Source of the DNA: CADCTP01 sp963849885
GTDB lineage: Bacteria; Actinomycetota; Actinomycetes; Mycobacteriales; CADCTP01
DNA length: 64,000 bases
Direction: 5' to 3'
Assembly (NCBI GenBank): GCA_963849885.1
Contig: CAWKIV010000014.1
Span: 36,362 to 100,361 of the forward strand
Positions within the stretch are counted from its first letter, which is position 1; each line of letters begins with the position of its first letter. Both the position numbers and the translations under genes were made by a program. The notes beneath the pieces were generated by a model. It did not search any database. It saw nothing but the letters and a program-made list of their open reading frames with translations, and was not told the origin of the DNA. Of this stretch, positions 1 through 7,939 are shown piece after piece.

Positions 1-223
1 CGGCGACCAGCGCGCCGACCGCGCTGGCCTTGAGCACGCCGCGGCGGGACACCACCCGGTCGACGATGTCCCCGAAGTACTCGTTGTCGGACTGGTTGGG
101 CACCGGGTGCGCGCAGGCGTTGCCGCACCGGTAGAGGCAGGTCATCGAGCTGCGCGACCAGCCGGGCTGGTGGCCTTCGGCGAGGGGGAGCTGGGGCCGG
201 GTGGGATCGACGATGTCCGTCAC
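1..223 (-). CDS. PhoX-family (DUF839) alkaline phosphatase, N-terminal part only
   Basis: The gene starts at a GTG at 223 on the minus strand, preceded by a clear AAGGAG site six bases upstream, and runs off the left edge, so only about 74 residues are visible. The protein has the pattern typical of actinobacterial PhoX proteins: a short N-terminal extension with a cysteine cluster (MTCLYRCGNACAHPVPN), then SDNEYFGD, then a twin-arginine motif (SRRGVLKASAVGALVA). Family knowledge says PhoX enzymes are Tat-exported calcium-dependent phosphatases that release phosphate from organic esters outside the cell. The catalytic region lies outside the window, so activity cannot be judged. Confidence 0.75.
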   Translation of the reverse strand, partial: MTDIVDPTRPQLPLAEGHQPGWSRSSMTCLYRCGNACAHPVPNQSDNEYFGDIVDRVVSRRGVLKASAVGALVA

Positions 224-395
224 CTGTGGCTCCTTGCCTGGGGGTTCAAGGGACCTGATGGGCGGACCGTAACCACCCGGGCACCAACTCGGGAAGACAT
301 GACGTGAACCCCGTGCGATGGATGGATGCCGGCCAGGCCCCCCGGCCGGGCGGGCCCGAGGGTTGACCGGCCCCCCGCCGGGACACCATCCGTAC

Positions 396-2184
396 GTGGC
401 CGAGACCCTTCCCGAGCTGCCCGGCGCGCTCACCGCCCTGCGCGACCGGGCCGCCGGGGTGCGCCTCGGCCTGCGGCTGCCCGGCGTGGAGGAGGCGACC
501 CGCACCCGCGACGAGCTGGTCCGCCAGGTCGACGACTACCTGCTGCCGCGGCTGCGCCGGCTGGACGCCCCGCTGCTCGCCGTGGTCGGCGGCTCCACCG
601 GCGCCGGCAAGTCGACGCTGGTCAACACGCTGCTCGGCGCGGACGTCAGCCCGGCCGGGGTGCTCCGGCCGACCACCCGCTCGCCGGTGCTGGCCTGCGC
701 GCCGGACGAGAGCCGGTGGTTCACCGACACCCGGGTGCTGCCCGACCTGGCCCGGGTCACCGGGTCGGCCGACGGCGCGTCGCCCCGCAGCCTGCGGATC
801 GTGCCGCACCCGGCCGTACCGCCCGGACTCGCCCTGCTGGACGCGCCGGACGTGGACTCGGTGGTCGCCGGCAACCGCGAGCTGGCCGGCCAGCTGCTGG
901 CCGCCGCCGACCTGTGGGTCTTCGTCACCACCGCGGCCCGGTACGCCGACGCGGTGCCGTGGGACCTGCTGCACACCGCCGAGCAGCGCGGCACCGCGCT
1001 GGCCGTGGTGCTCAACCGGGTGCCGCCGGAGGCGACGGCCGAGGTCAGCTCGCACCTGGGCCGGATGCTGGCCGACAACGGGCTGAGCCGGGCGGCGCTG
1101 TTCACCGTGCCGGAGGTGCCGCTGGCCGACGGGCGGATCCCGGCCGCCGCGGCCGCGCCGGTGCGGGGCTGGCTGATGGGGCTGGCCGCGGACGCCGCCG
1201 CCCGGGCCGAGGTGGTCCGCAGCACCCTGGACGGCGCGCTGCGCAGCATGGCGCAGCGGGTGCCGGCGCTGGCCCGGCAGGCCGACGAGCAGGACGCCGC
1301 CGCGGCGACGCTGCGGGACGAGGTGGACGCGGCGTACGCGGCCGCGGTCCGGGAGGTCGACGACGCCGTCCGGGGCGGGTCGGTGCTGCGCGGGGAGGTG
1401 CTCGCGCGCTGGCAGGAGTTCGTCGGCACCGGCGAGCTGCTGCGCACCCTGCAGGCCCGGGTGGGCCGGCTGCGGGACCGGATCACGTCCGCGTTCACCG
1501 GCCGGCCGCTGCCGGACGAAGAGGTCACGCAGGCGGTGGAGAGCAGCGTGGAGTCGCTGGTCCGGGCCGCGGCCGACCGCGCGGCGGAGCGGACCGTGGC
1601 CGCGTGGCGGGGCCGGCCGGGCGGCATCGGGCTGCTCGGTCCGGACGTCGGCACGCTCGGCCGGGTCTCCGACGGCTTCGGCTCGCTGCTCCGGGACGAG
1701 GTGCGCGCCTGGCAGGGCGACGTGCTGACACTGGTCTCCGAGCAGGGCGCGGAGCGGCGTACGGCGGCCCGGCTGGCCTCCTTCGGGGTCAACGGGGCCG
1801 GGCTGCTGGTGATGCTCGCGGTGTTCGCGCAGACCGGCGGGCTGACCGGGGCCGAGGTGGTGGTCGCCGGCGGCACCTCGGCGCTGAGCCAGAAGCTGCT
1901 GGAGGCGGTCTTCGGCGACACCGCGGTCCGGGCGCTGGCCGCGCAGGCCCGGCAGGAACTGCTGGAGCGGGTGGAGCGGCTGCTCGACACCGAGGCGGAC
2001 CGGTTCCGGCGACCGGGTGGACGCGGCGGCGCCGGCGGCGGCGGAGGCGGCCGGGCTGCGTACGGCGGGGGCCGCGCTGGAGCAGGCGCGGCGGACCACG
2101 GTCGCGGTCAGCCGGCCCGGACCGGTGCCGGACGGCCCGATCGAGCCGGCCGGCCGGCGGCTCTGGCGCGGCGGCCGCCGGTGA
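396..2184 (+). CDS. Dynamin-like GTPase, first of a pair (interrupted by an apparent 1-bp insertion)
   Basis: A P-loop (GGSTGAGKST, residues about 65-74) and a G3-like DAPDVDS near residue 147 mark a large GTPase of the dynamin/YfjP type often annotated as an ABC transporter. The C-terminal half has helical segments and a hydrophobic stretch around 1790-1850. The start is taken as GTG 396; a longer frame from ATG 318 adds low-quality sequence. At about 2007-2010 there is one extra C. As written, the frame runs straight through into the next gene and gives an artificial 1166-residue fusion with a Gly-rich junction. Skipping that base gives a normal end (DRVDAAAPAAAEAAGLRTAG and on) stopping at TGA 2182-2184, overlapping the next start by 3 bp. 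The product would be about 595 aa, the usual size of this family. Confidence 0.75.
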
Positions 2185-3818
2185 GCAAGCGACCGGCGGC
2201 GCTGGCCGACCGGCTGGCCGCGCTGGACGAGGTCGTGTCGCTCGGCCGGGGCCGGCTGGCCGAGCCGGTGGTCGCGGACGCCGCCCGGGTGGCCGGCAAG
2301 GCCGGCGCGCGGCTGCGGCTCGGCGCCGGGCACACCGTGGTCGCGCTGGCCGGGGCCACCGGCAGCGGCAAGTCCTCGCTGCTCAACGCGCTGGCCGGCA
2401 CGGAGGTCTCGCGGGCCGGCGTACGCCGCCCGACCACCTCCGCGGCGACCGCGGTGGTGTGGGGCGAGGACGGCGCCGGGGAGCTGCTCGACTGGCTGGA
2501 GGTGCCGCGCCGGCACACCCTGGCCGGGCCGGCCGGGGGCGGCGGGCGGGGGCCGGGGCGCGGGGGGCCGGCCGGGGTCGGGGCGCCGGTCGGTGGGCTG
2601 GTGCTGCTGGACCTGCCCGACTTCGACTCCGTGCAGCTGGCCCACCGGCTCGAGGTGGACCGGCTGGTCGAGCTGGTCGACCTGCTGGTCTGGGTGCTGG
2701 ACCCGCAGAAGTACGCGGACGGGGCGTTGCACGACCGCTACCTGCGCCCGCTCGCCGGGCACGCCGGCGTGATGCTGGTCGTGCTCAACCAGATCGACCG
2801 GCTCGACCCGGCGGCGCGGGCCGCCTGCCTGGCCGACCTGCGCGGGCTGCTGGACCGGGAGGGCCTCGGCGAGGTGCCGGTGCTCGGGGCGTCCGCGGTG
2901 ACCGGCGAGGGGCTGGACGCGCTGCGGGCGGCGCTGGCCGAGCGGGCGGCGGCCCGGCGCGCGGCCGTACAGCGGCTGGAGGCGGACCTGGCCCGGACGG
3001 CCGCGGCGCTGCGCCCGTCCTGCCCGGAGGCCGGCCGCCCCGGTGTCCGGAAGGAGGACCGGGTCGCGCTGGTGGAGGCGCTGACCGAGGCGGCCGGCGC
3101 GAGCACGGTCGCGGACGCGGTGGCCCGCTCGCACCGGGCCCGGGCGGCCGCGGTGACCGGCTGGCCGTTCACCCGCTGGGTGCGCAAGCTGCGGCCGGAC
3201 CCGGTGCGCCGGCTGCGGCTGCCGACGGCGCCGAGCGAGCTGGTCCGCACCTCGATGCCCGGGCCGTCGGCGGTGCAGCGGGCCCGGGTCGACACCGCGC
3301 TGCGCACGCTGACCGGGCACGCCACCGACGGACTGCCCGAGCCGTGGCCGGAGGTGGTCCGCCGGGCGTCCACCGAGGCCACCGCCGACCTGCCGGACCT
3401 GCTCGACCGTACGGTCGCCGGCACCGACCTCGGGATCGCCCGGCAGCCCCGGTGGTGGATGCTCGCCGGCTTCCTGCAGGCCGTGCTCGCGGTCGCCGCG
3501 GTGGCCGGGCTGCTCTGGCTGCTCGGCCTGCTCGCGCTGGACTGGCTGCGGTTCCCGGAGCCGCCGCTGCCGCACGTCGGTCGGGTGCCGCTGCCCACGC
3601 TGCTGCTCGTGGCCGGCGCGCTCGGCGGGCTGCTGCTGGCGCTGGTGGCCCGGCGGCTGGCCGCGGGCGGCGGCCGGCGGCGGGCCCGGGTGGCCCGGCG
3701 GCGGATCCGCGACCGGGTGCAGCGGGTCGCCGACGAGCAGGTGCTGGCGCCGATCGAGGCCGAGCTGGGCGTGCACGGGCGGCTGTGCGCGGCCGTCGGG
3801 CGGCTGTCCGTCAACTGA
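2181..3818 (+). CDS. YfjP-family GTPase, second of a dynamin-like pair
   Basis: This 545-residue GTPase starts at GTG 2181, overlapping the stop of the previous GTPase, so the two are translationally coupled. It has a P-loop (GATGSGKSS, residues about 58-66), switch region DLPDFDS and the specificity motif NQID. Two membrane-spanning segments lie near the C-terminus (about residues 423-450 and 470-495), followed by a basic tail. Tandem pairs of such GTPases are common in actinobacteria and are thought to act at the membrane; the exact role is not established. A start at 2181 rather than a fusion is supported by the repaired upstream frame and by the family's usual length. Confidence 0.8.
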   Translation: MSKRPAALADRLAALDEVVSLGRGRLAEPVVADAARVAGKAGARLRLGAGHTVVALAGATGSGKSSLLNALAGTEVSRAGVRRPTTSAATAVVWGEDGAGELLDWLEVPRRHTLAGPAGGGGRGPGRGGPAGVGAPVGGLVLLDLPDFDSVQLAHRLEVDRLVELVDLLVWVLDPQKYADGALHDRYLRPLAGHAGVMLVVLNQIDRLDPAARAACLADLRGLLDREGLGEVPVLGASAVTGEGLDALRAALAERAAARRAAVQRLEADLARTAAALRPSCPEAGRPGVRKEDRVALVEALTEAAGASTVADAVARSHRARAAAVTGWPFTRWVRKLRPDPVRRLRLPTAPSELVRTSMPGPSAVQRARVDTALRTLTGHATDGLPEPWPEVVRRASTEATADLPDLLDRTVAGTDLGIARQPRWWMLAGFLQAVLAVAAVAGLLWLLGLLALDWLRFPEPPLPHVGRVPLPTLLLVAGALGGLLLALVARRLAAGGGRRRARVARRRIRDRVQRVADEQVLAPIEAELGVHGRLCAAVGRLSVN

Positions 3819-3855
3819 GGTTGACGTCCCGGGCTTGTCAACGTAAGTTGACGGC
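3810..3855 (+). promoter_or_regulatory. Promoter with two palindromic operators upstream of the HTH/Clp-N pair
   Basis: A strong promoter is visible: -35 TTGACG (3821-3826), a 17-bp spacer, -10 TAAGTT (3844-3849), then six bases to the ATG at 3856. Two copies of GTCAAC-N4-GTTGAC (3810-3825 and 3837-3852), 27 bp apart centre to centre, cover the -35 and the -10. The first copy also includes the stop codon of the upstream GTPase gene. The layout is what negative autoregulation by the HTH protein just downstream would need; the binding is inference. Confidence 0.7.
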
Positions 3856-4086
3856 ATGACAACCGAGGCCGCTGAGCTGGCCGGCTCCGCGTCCAGCGGG
3901 GACCCGCGGGTCGGGCTCGCGGCGGTCGCCTCGCTGCGGGTGCTGCTGGAGTCGCTGGAGGAGCTGCAGGTGGCCAGCGCGCGGCGGAGCGGCTGGTCGT
4001 GGCAGGAGATCGCGGGCGTGCTGGGCGTGAGCCGGCAGGCCGTGCACAAGAAGTACGGCCGGCGCTGGCCGGCCCCGGGGAGGTGA
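3856..4086 (+). CDS. Small helix-turn-helix DNA-binding protein (76 aa)
   Basis: The protein is almost entirely a single helix-turn-helix: WSWQEIAGVLGVSRQAVHKK near the C-terminus is a classic sigma-70 region 4 or MerR-like motif, ending in a basic tail. The ATG lies six bases after a good -10 hexamer and has no ribosome site, so the message is probably leaderless. The next gene, a Clp N-domain protein, starts 6 bp after the stop and is surely co-transcribed. Paired small HTH and Clp-N genes recur in actinobacteria, where the pair is likely a stress-response regulator and its partner. The two palindromes covering the promoter are the probable target. Confidence 0.75.
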   Translation: MTTEAAELAGSASSGDPRVGLAAVASLRVLLESLEELQVASARRSGWSWQEIAGVLGVSRQAVHKKYGRRWPAPGR

Positions 4087-4092
4087 GGGTCG

Positions 4093-4641
4093 GTGTTCGA
4101 GCGGTTCACGGTCGAGGCGCGGGAGACGGTGAAGGGTGCGGTCGTGGCGGCCGCGGAGGTGCGGGCGCCGCAGGTCGACACCGGCCACCTGCTGGTGTCG
4201 CTGTCCCGGCACGGCGGGCCGGCCGGAGTCGCGCTGCGGGCGGCCGGGGTGACCGGCGAGCGGCTGGAGCCGGAGCTGGTCGCGGCCGGCGCGCCGGCCG
4301 GCTTCGACCCGGCGGCGCTGTCCGCGCTCGGCATCGACTACGCCGAGGTCCGGCGGAAGGTGGACGAGGAGTTCGGCGCCGGCGCGCTGGACCGGGCGCT
4401 CGGCCGGGGCCGGTCCCGGCGCGGGCACGTGCCGTTCGCGCCGGAGGGGAAGCGGGCGCTGGAGCAGTCGCTGCGGGAAGCGCTCGCGCTGCGGGACCGG
4501 CACATCGGCGCCGAGCACCTGCTGCTCGGCGTGCTCGCCGACCCGGCGTTCCTGGCGCCCCGGCTGCTGGACCGGCTCGGCGTGGACGTGCCCGCCCTGC
4601 GCGCCGCCGTCCTGTCCACCCGCCCCCGCCGCGCCAGCTGA
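4093..4641 (+). CDS. Clp N-terminal (ClpR) domain protein without an ATPase module
   Basis: Starts GTG 4093. Two repeats typical of the Clp N-domain are visible: FERFTVEARETVKGAVVAAA with DTGHLLVSLSRHGG, then the second half FAPEGKRALEQSLREALALR with IGAEHLLLGVLADP. At 182 residues it holds only the double N-domain, with no Walker motifs, so it cannot unfold proteins by itself. In ClpC/ClpA this domain binds adaptors and substrates; a stand-alone copy next to an HTH gene suggests substrate or adaptor sequestration, or a partner that modulates the regulator. That role is inference. Confidence 0.8.
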   Translation: MFERFTVEARETVKGAVVAAAEVRAPQVDTGHLLVSLSRHGGPAGVALRAAGVTGERLEPELVAAGAPAGFDPAALSALGIDYAEVRRKVDEEFGAGALDRALGRGRSRRGHVPFAPEGKRALEQSLREALALRDRHIGAEHLLLGVLADPAFLAPRLLDRLGVDVPALRAAVLSTRPRRAS

Positions 4642-4720
4642 CCCCGCCCCACCACCCCGCCGACCGCCGCCGCCGCCCGCCGCGCCGCCGAGTGCCGCCG
4701 CCGCCGGCCGCCGCTGCCGC

Positions 4721-4860
4721 CCGCCGAGTGCCGCCGCCGGCCGCCGAGTGACGGCGCCGGCCGCCGAGTGACGGCGCCGGCCAGCGAGTGACGGTGCCGG
4801 TCGGCGGGTGACGGCTCCAGCGCCGTCACTCGTGGGTGGACGCCGTCACTCGCGGCCGCT
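4721..4860. repeat. Seven contiguous 20-bp units: five direct, then two inverted
   Basis: Five 20-bp units begin at 4721, 4741, 4761, 4781 and 4801; those at 4741 and 4761 are identical (CCGCCGAGTGACGGCGCCGG) and the others differ at a few positions. They are followed without a gap by two units in reverse orientation (CGCCGTCACT, starting 4821 and 4841) on the same 20-bp register. Further GTGACGG/CCGTCAC cores continue at about 4895, 4915, 4930 and 4950, again 20 bp apart within each pair. The array fills the gap between the Clp-N gene and the convergent SDR gene. No protein-coding reading is convincing. Confidence 0.7.
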
Positions 4861-4994
4861 GGGTGCTGTGCTCGCCGCGCGGGCCCGGCGGTGAGTGACG
4901 GCGGCGGGAGGTGGGTGACGGCGCGAGCGGCGTCACTGGTGGGAGGGCGGCGTCAGTCGACGGGCTCCGGGGGTGGCGGGCGGCGGGTGCGGCG

Positions 4995-5921
4995 TCAGGG
5001 GGTGGCTACGGGGAGGGCGACGCCGGTGAGCTGCTCGGAGGTGGTCCAGAGGCGGGCGGCGAGGTCCGGCTTCCGGGCCTGGCCGGGAAGCCGGGCGGGA
5101 CCGGTCGGGCCGACCAGGCCGAAGCGGCCGGTCGGGCCGTAGTAGCCGCCGTTGACCGCGCCCGGGTCGGCCGCCGCGAAGAGCAGCGGCTCGGCGCCCT
5201 GCTCCGCCTCCTGGGTCGGCAGGAACGACAGCCGGGTGCCGAAGGCGTGCCGCGGCTTGTCCTGTCCGAGGGACGCGCCGGCCGTCTGCAGGTTGGTGCG
5301 GGTGTAGCCGGGGTGCGCAGCGGTGCTGGCCAGCCGCCAGCCGCGCTCGGTCGCCACCGCGGCGAGGTGCCGCGCCGACAGCAGGTCGGCCAGCTTGGAC
5401 TGCGCGTACGCCAGCCAGGTCTGGTAGCGCCGCCGCTCCCACTGCAGGTCGTCGAGGCGGATCCGGCCGATGGTGGCGAGGCCGCTGGACATGGTGGCCA
5501 CCCGCGGCGCCGGCGCGGCCAGCAGCAGCGGCAGCAGCCGGACGGTGAGCGCGAACGGCCCGAGGAAGTTGGTGCCCAGCTGCAGCTCGAAGCCGTCCGC
5601 CGTGGTCATCCGGCGCGGCGGCGCCATCACCCCGGCGTTGTTGACCAGCACGTCGAGCGGCCGCCCGTCGGCGTGCAGGCCGTCGGCGAAGTCGCGGACC
5701 GAGCCCAGGTCGGCCAGGTCGAGGCGGCGCACCTCCAGCCGGGCGGCCGGGTGCGCGGCCAGGATCTCGTCCCGGGCCTGCTCGCCCTTGGCCGGTGTGC
5801 GCACCGCGAGGATGACGTCGGCCCCGGCCCCGGCGAGTCGCTTGGCCGCCTCCTTGCCGGTGCCGCTGTTGGCACCGGTGACGACGACGAGCCGGCCGGT
5901 CTGGTCGGGGACGGCATACAT
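4995..5921 (-). CDS. Short-chain dehydrogenase/reductase (SDR)
   Basis: A 308-residue Rossmann oxidoreductase. The nucleotide-binding motif VVTGANSGTGKEAA is near the N-terminus, followed by NNAGVM and the catalytic YAQSK (Tyr and Lys three apart), with a preceding serine in MSSG. The motif TGxxxGxG and overall length match the WW-oxidoreductase/retinol-dehydrogenase-like SDRs, which use NAD(P)H on carbonyl or hydroxyl substrates; the substrate is unknown. The ATG at 5921 has an AGGAG site. It is divergent from a TetR regulator with three shared operators between them, so it is very likely that regulator's target. Confidence 0.9.
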   Translation of the reverse strand: MYAVPDQTGRLVVVTGANSGTGKEAAKRLAGAGADVILAVRTPAKGEQARDEILAAHPAARLEVRRLDLADLGSVRDFADGLHADGRPLDVLVNNAGVMAPPRRMTTADGFELQLGTNFLGPFALTVRLLPLLLAAPAPRVATMSSGLATIGRIRLDDLQWERRRYQTWLAYAQSKLADLLSARHLAAVATERGWRLASTAAHPGYTRTNLQTAGASLGQDKPRHAFGTRLSFLPTQEAEQGAEPLLFAAADPGAVNGGYYGPTGRFGLVGPTGPARLPGQARKPDLAARLWTTSEQLTGVALPVATP

Positions 5922-5942
5922 GCGGAACTCCTCAGACGTTTT

Positions 5943-6020
5943 ACAGACCGGCGGTCTGTTGCTGTACGAGACGCTAGCAGACCCCTGGTCTGTTCACAAC
6001 GGACCACCGGTCTGTACGCT
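5943..6020. promoter_or_regulatory. Three TetR operators between the SDR and tetR genes
   Basis: Three copies of the dyad AGACC-N3-GGTCT occur: 5945-5957 (extended ACAGACCGGCGGTCTGT), 5979-5991 and 6001-6013 (first base changed). Centres are 34 and 22 bp apart. The third copy abuts a TACGCT hexamer (6015-6020) that lies seven bases before the tetR start. The dyad length suits a TetR dimer, and the placement suits joint repression of both divergent genes. Confidence 0.75.
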
Positions 6021-6027
6021 CCGTCGG

Positions 6028-6872
6028 GTGACCGGGTTCCAGCGTGCGCGCAGCGAGGAGCAGCGCGGGGTGCGGCGGCGGGCGATCCTGGACGCCGCGG
6101 CCGGCATGCTGGCCGAGATGCCGGTCGCCGAGGTCAGCCTCACCGAGCTCAGCCGCCGGGCCGGGCTGGCCAAGTCCAACGTGCTGCGCTACTTCGACTC
6201 CCGCGAGGCGGTGCTGCTGGAGCTGCTCGACGACGCCTGGCGCGAGTGGCTGGCCGCCCTGGCCCGCGACCTCGCCCGCGCCCCTGGCGGCGTCGGCGCC
6301 TCTGGCGGTCTCGGCGCGCCCGGCGCTCTGGCGGTCTCGGCGCGCCCGGCGCCTCTGGCGGTCTCGGCGGCCCGGGCGGTGCCGGCGGTCTCGGTGGCCC
6401 GGGCGGTGCCGGCAGTCTCGGCGGTGCTGGGGGTGCCGGCGGCGCTGGGGGTGTCGGGGGTGGCGGGGGGGTGGGGGAGCGGGGGGACGCGGTGGCCGCC
6501 GCGGTCGCCGGCTCGCTGGCCGCGCGGCCGGTGCTCTGCGACCTGCTCGGCGCGCAGGCGGCGGTGCTGGAGCGGAACGTGTCGGCCGCGGTGGCGGCCC
6601 GGTTCAAGCGGGCCGTGATCGAGAACATCGGCACGCTGGGCGGGCTGCTGCGGGCGGCGGTGCCGGACCTCGGCGAAGCCGGTGCGGAGAAGCTGGCCGC
6701 GGCGACGGTCCTGGTGGCCGGTGCGCTGTGGGCGCACGGGCAGCCCTCGGCGGCGGTGCTGGCCGCGTACGAGGCCGAGCCGGCGCTCGCGGTCTACCGG
6801 CTCGACTTCCGCACCACCCTCACCGAGGTGCTCGCCGTGCTCGTCGCGGGCCTGCTCGCCCGCGGCGGCTGA
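6028..6872 (+). CDS. TetR-family repressor with a long glycine-rich linker (apparent 1-bp deletion)
   Basis: The N-terminal helix-turn-helix is clear (VSLTELSRRAGLAKSNVLRY with FDSREAVLLELLDDAW). The C-terminal effector/dimer domain is also clear (NVSAAVAARFKRAVIENIG to the end at 6872), but it lies in another frame. The two are joined by about 65 codons of Gly/Ala/Leu/Pro triplet repeats (GGLGAPGASGGLGGPGG type). Adjacent repeat copies differ by one base: GGCGCTCTGG at 6322-6331 against GGCGCCTCTGG in the next copy, so a missing C near 6325 restores a single 281-residue protein. TetR proteins are normally about 190-220 aa, and the excess is the linker. The start is GTG 6028, probably leaderless. 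It probably represses itself and the divergent SDR gene. Confidence 0.75.
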
Positions 6873-6943
6873 GTCCGACCGGCGGGCCGCGGCGTCCCGG
6901 TGCCGGGCCGGACCGCTGGTGATCACCCCGGTGGCGCTGGCGG

Positions 6944-7939
6944 TCAGCTCGGGACGCGGGCGGCGGCGGGGGACGCGTACGCCGCGCCGGCGCGCTCGGC
7001 GATCGCCCGCACCCGGGCGGACAGCGCCTTCTGCTCCGCGTCCGGCAGGTAGGCCCGCCGGTAGCGGCGCTCATATTCCTCGGCCAGCCCGGGGTCGCGC
7101 GGCCGCAGCCAGCCGAGGAAGTGTTCCCGGACGCCCGGCCGCAGGTGCAGCATGATCGTGGTGACCGACCTCGCCCCGGCCTCGACGCAGGCGGTCACCA
7201 CCTCCTCCAGCTGCTCGGTCGAGTCGGAGATGCCCGGCAGCACCGGCGCCACCAGCACGCCGGTGCGGATGCCGGCCTCGGCCAGCCGGCGCACCGCGTC
7301 CACCCGGCGGCGCGGGTGCGGCGCGCCGGGCTCGGTCGCCCGCCACACCGCCTGGTCCAGCGTGCCGATGGACAGCGACACCGACACCGAGGTGCGCCGG
7401 GCGGCCGCGGTCAGCAGGTCCAGGTCGCGCAGCACCAGCGCGGACTTGGTCAGGATGGAGAACGGGTTGGCCGCCTCGCCGAGCACCTCGACGATCCCGC
7501 GGGTGAGCCGGTATTTCCCCTCGCACCGCTGGTAGGGATCGGTGTTGGTGCCCATCGCGATCGACTCGCCGGTCCACTTCGGACTGCGCAGCTCGGCCCG
7601 CAGCCGCTCCACCGCGTTGACCTTCACCACGATCCGGCGGTCGAAGTCGTCGCCGATGTTGAGCCCGAGGTAGTCGTGCGTCGGCCTTGCGAAGCAGTAC
7701 GTACACGCGTGGGAGCAGCCGCGGTAGGTGTTGATCGTGAAGCGGAACGGCATCCGGGACGCCGCCGGCACCTCGTTGATGATCCGGCGGGCGTGCACGT
7801 GCAGGAACTCCAGCCCGGACAGCCGGCCGGTGCCGCGCTCGGTGGTCATCAGGTCGTCGGAGGAGAAGAGCGAGCCCTGCCCGGGCACCTCGACGTCCGG
7901 GTCGTCGGCCAGCCGCCACCGCAGCGGCACGCCGCTCAC
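6944..7939 (-). CDS. Rv2578c-family radical SAM protein
   Basis: The radical SAM cluster motif CSHACTYC (C-x3-C-x2-C) follows INTYRGC about 60 residues in, and the protein then reads through a TIM-barrel typical of the Rv2578c/SplB-like group (MGTNTDPYQRCEGKYRLTRG, ILTKS, LSIGTLD). The predicted length is 331 aa. The start GTG 7939 overlaps the dnaE2 stop by 4 bp, so it is translated with dnaE2. Radical SAM enzymes of this type resemble spore photoproduct lyase and related DNA-associated enzymes. Its coupling to an SOS polymerase hints at a role in DNA damage, which is inference. Confidence 0.85.
   Translation of the reverse strand: MSGVPLRWRLADDPDVEVPGQGSLFSSDDLMTTERGTGRLSGLEFLHVHARRIINEVPAASRMPFRFTINTYRGCSHACTYCFARPTHDYLGLNIGDDFDRRIVVKVNAVERLRAELRSPKWTGESIAMGTNTDPYQRCEGKYRLTRGIVEVLGEAANPFSILTKSALVLRDLDLLTAAARRTSVSVSLSIGTLDQAVWRATEPGAPHPRRRVDAVRRLAEAGIRTGVLVAPVLPGISDSTEQLEEVVTACVEAGARSVTTIMLHLRPGVREHFLGWLRPRDPGLAEEYERRYRRAYLPDAEQKALSARVRAIAERAGAAYASPAAARVPS

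Noticed and set aside
318..3818. A 1166-residue double-GTPase fusion
   Set aside because: The fusion is produced by one extra base near 2010. Skipping it gives a normal stop at 2182-2184 and a GTG start at 2181, as in related gene pairs.
246..4334. A continuous leftward reading frame opposite the GTPase genes
   Set aside because: It is antisense to clear GTPases and reads as Arg/Pro/Gly-rich sequence with no domain, a common artefact at 74% G+C. The same applies to long antisense frames over 37317-42164 and 43283-46807.
4642..4994. A coding region within the 20-bp repeats
   Set aside because: All frames give Arg/Pro/Gly low-complexity sequence, the repeat register is not a multiple of three, and no start with a ribosome site exists.
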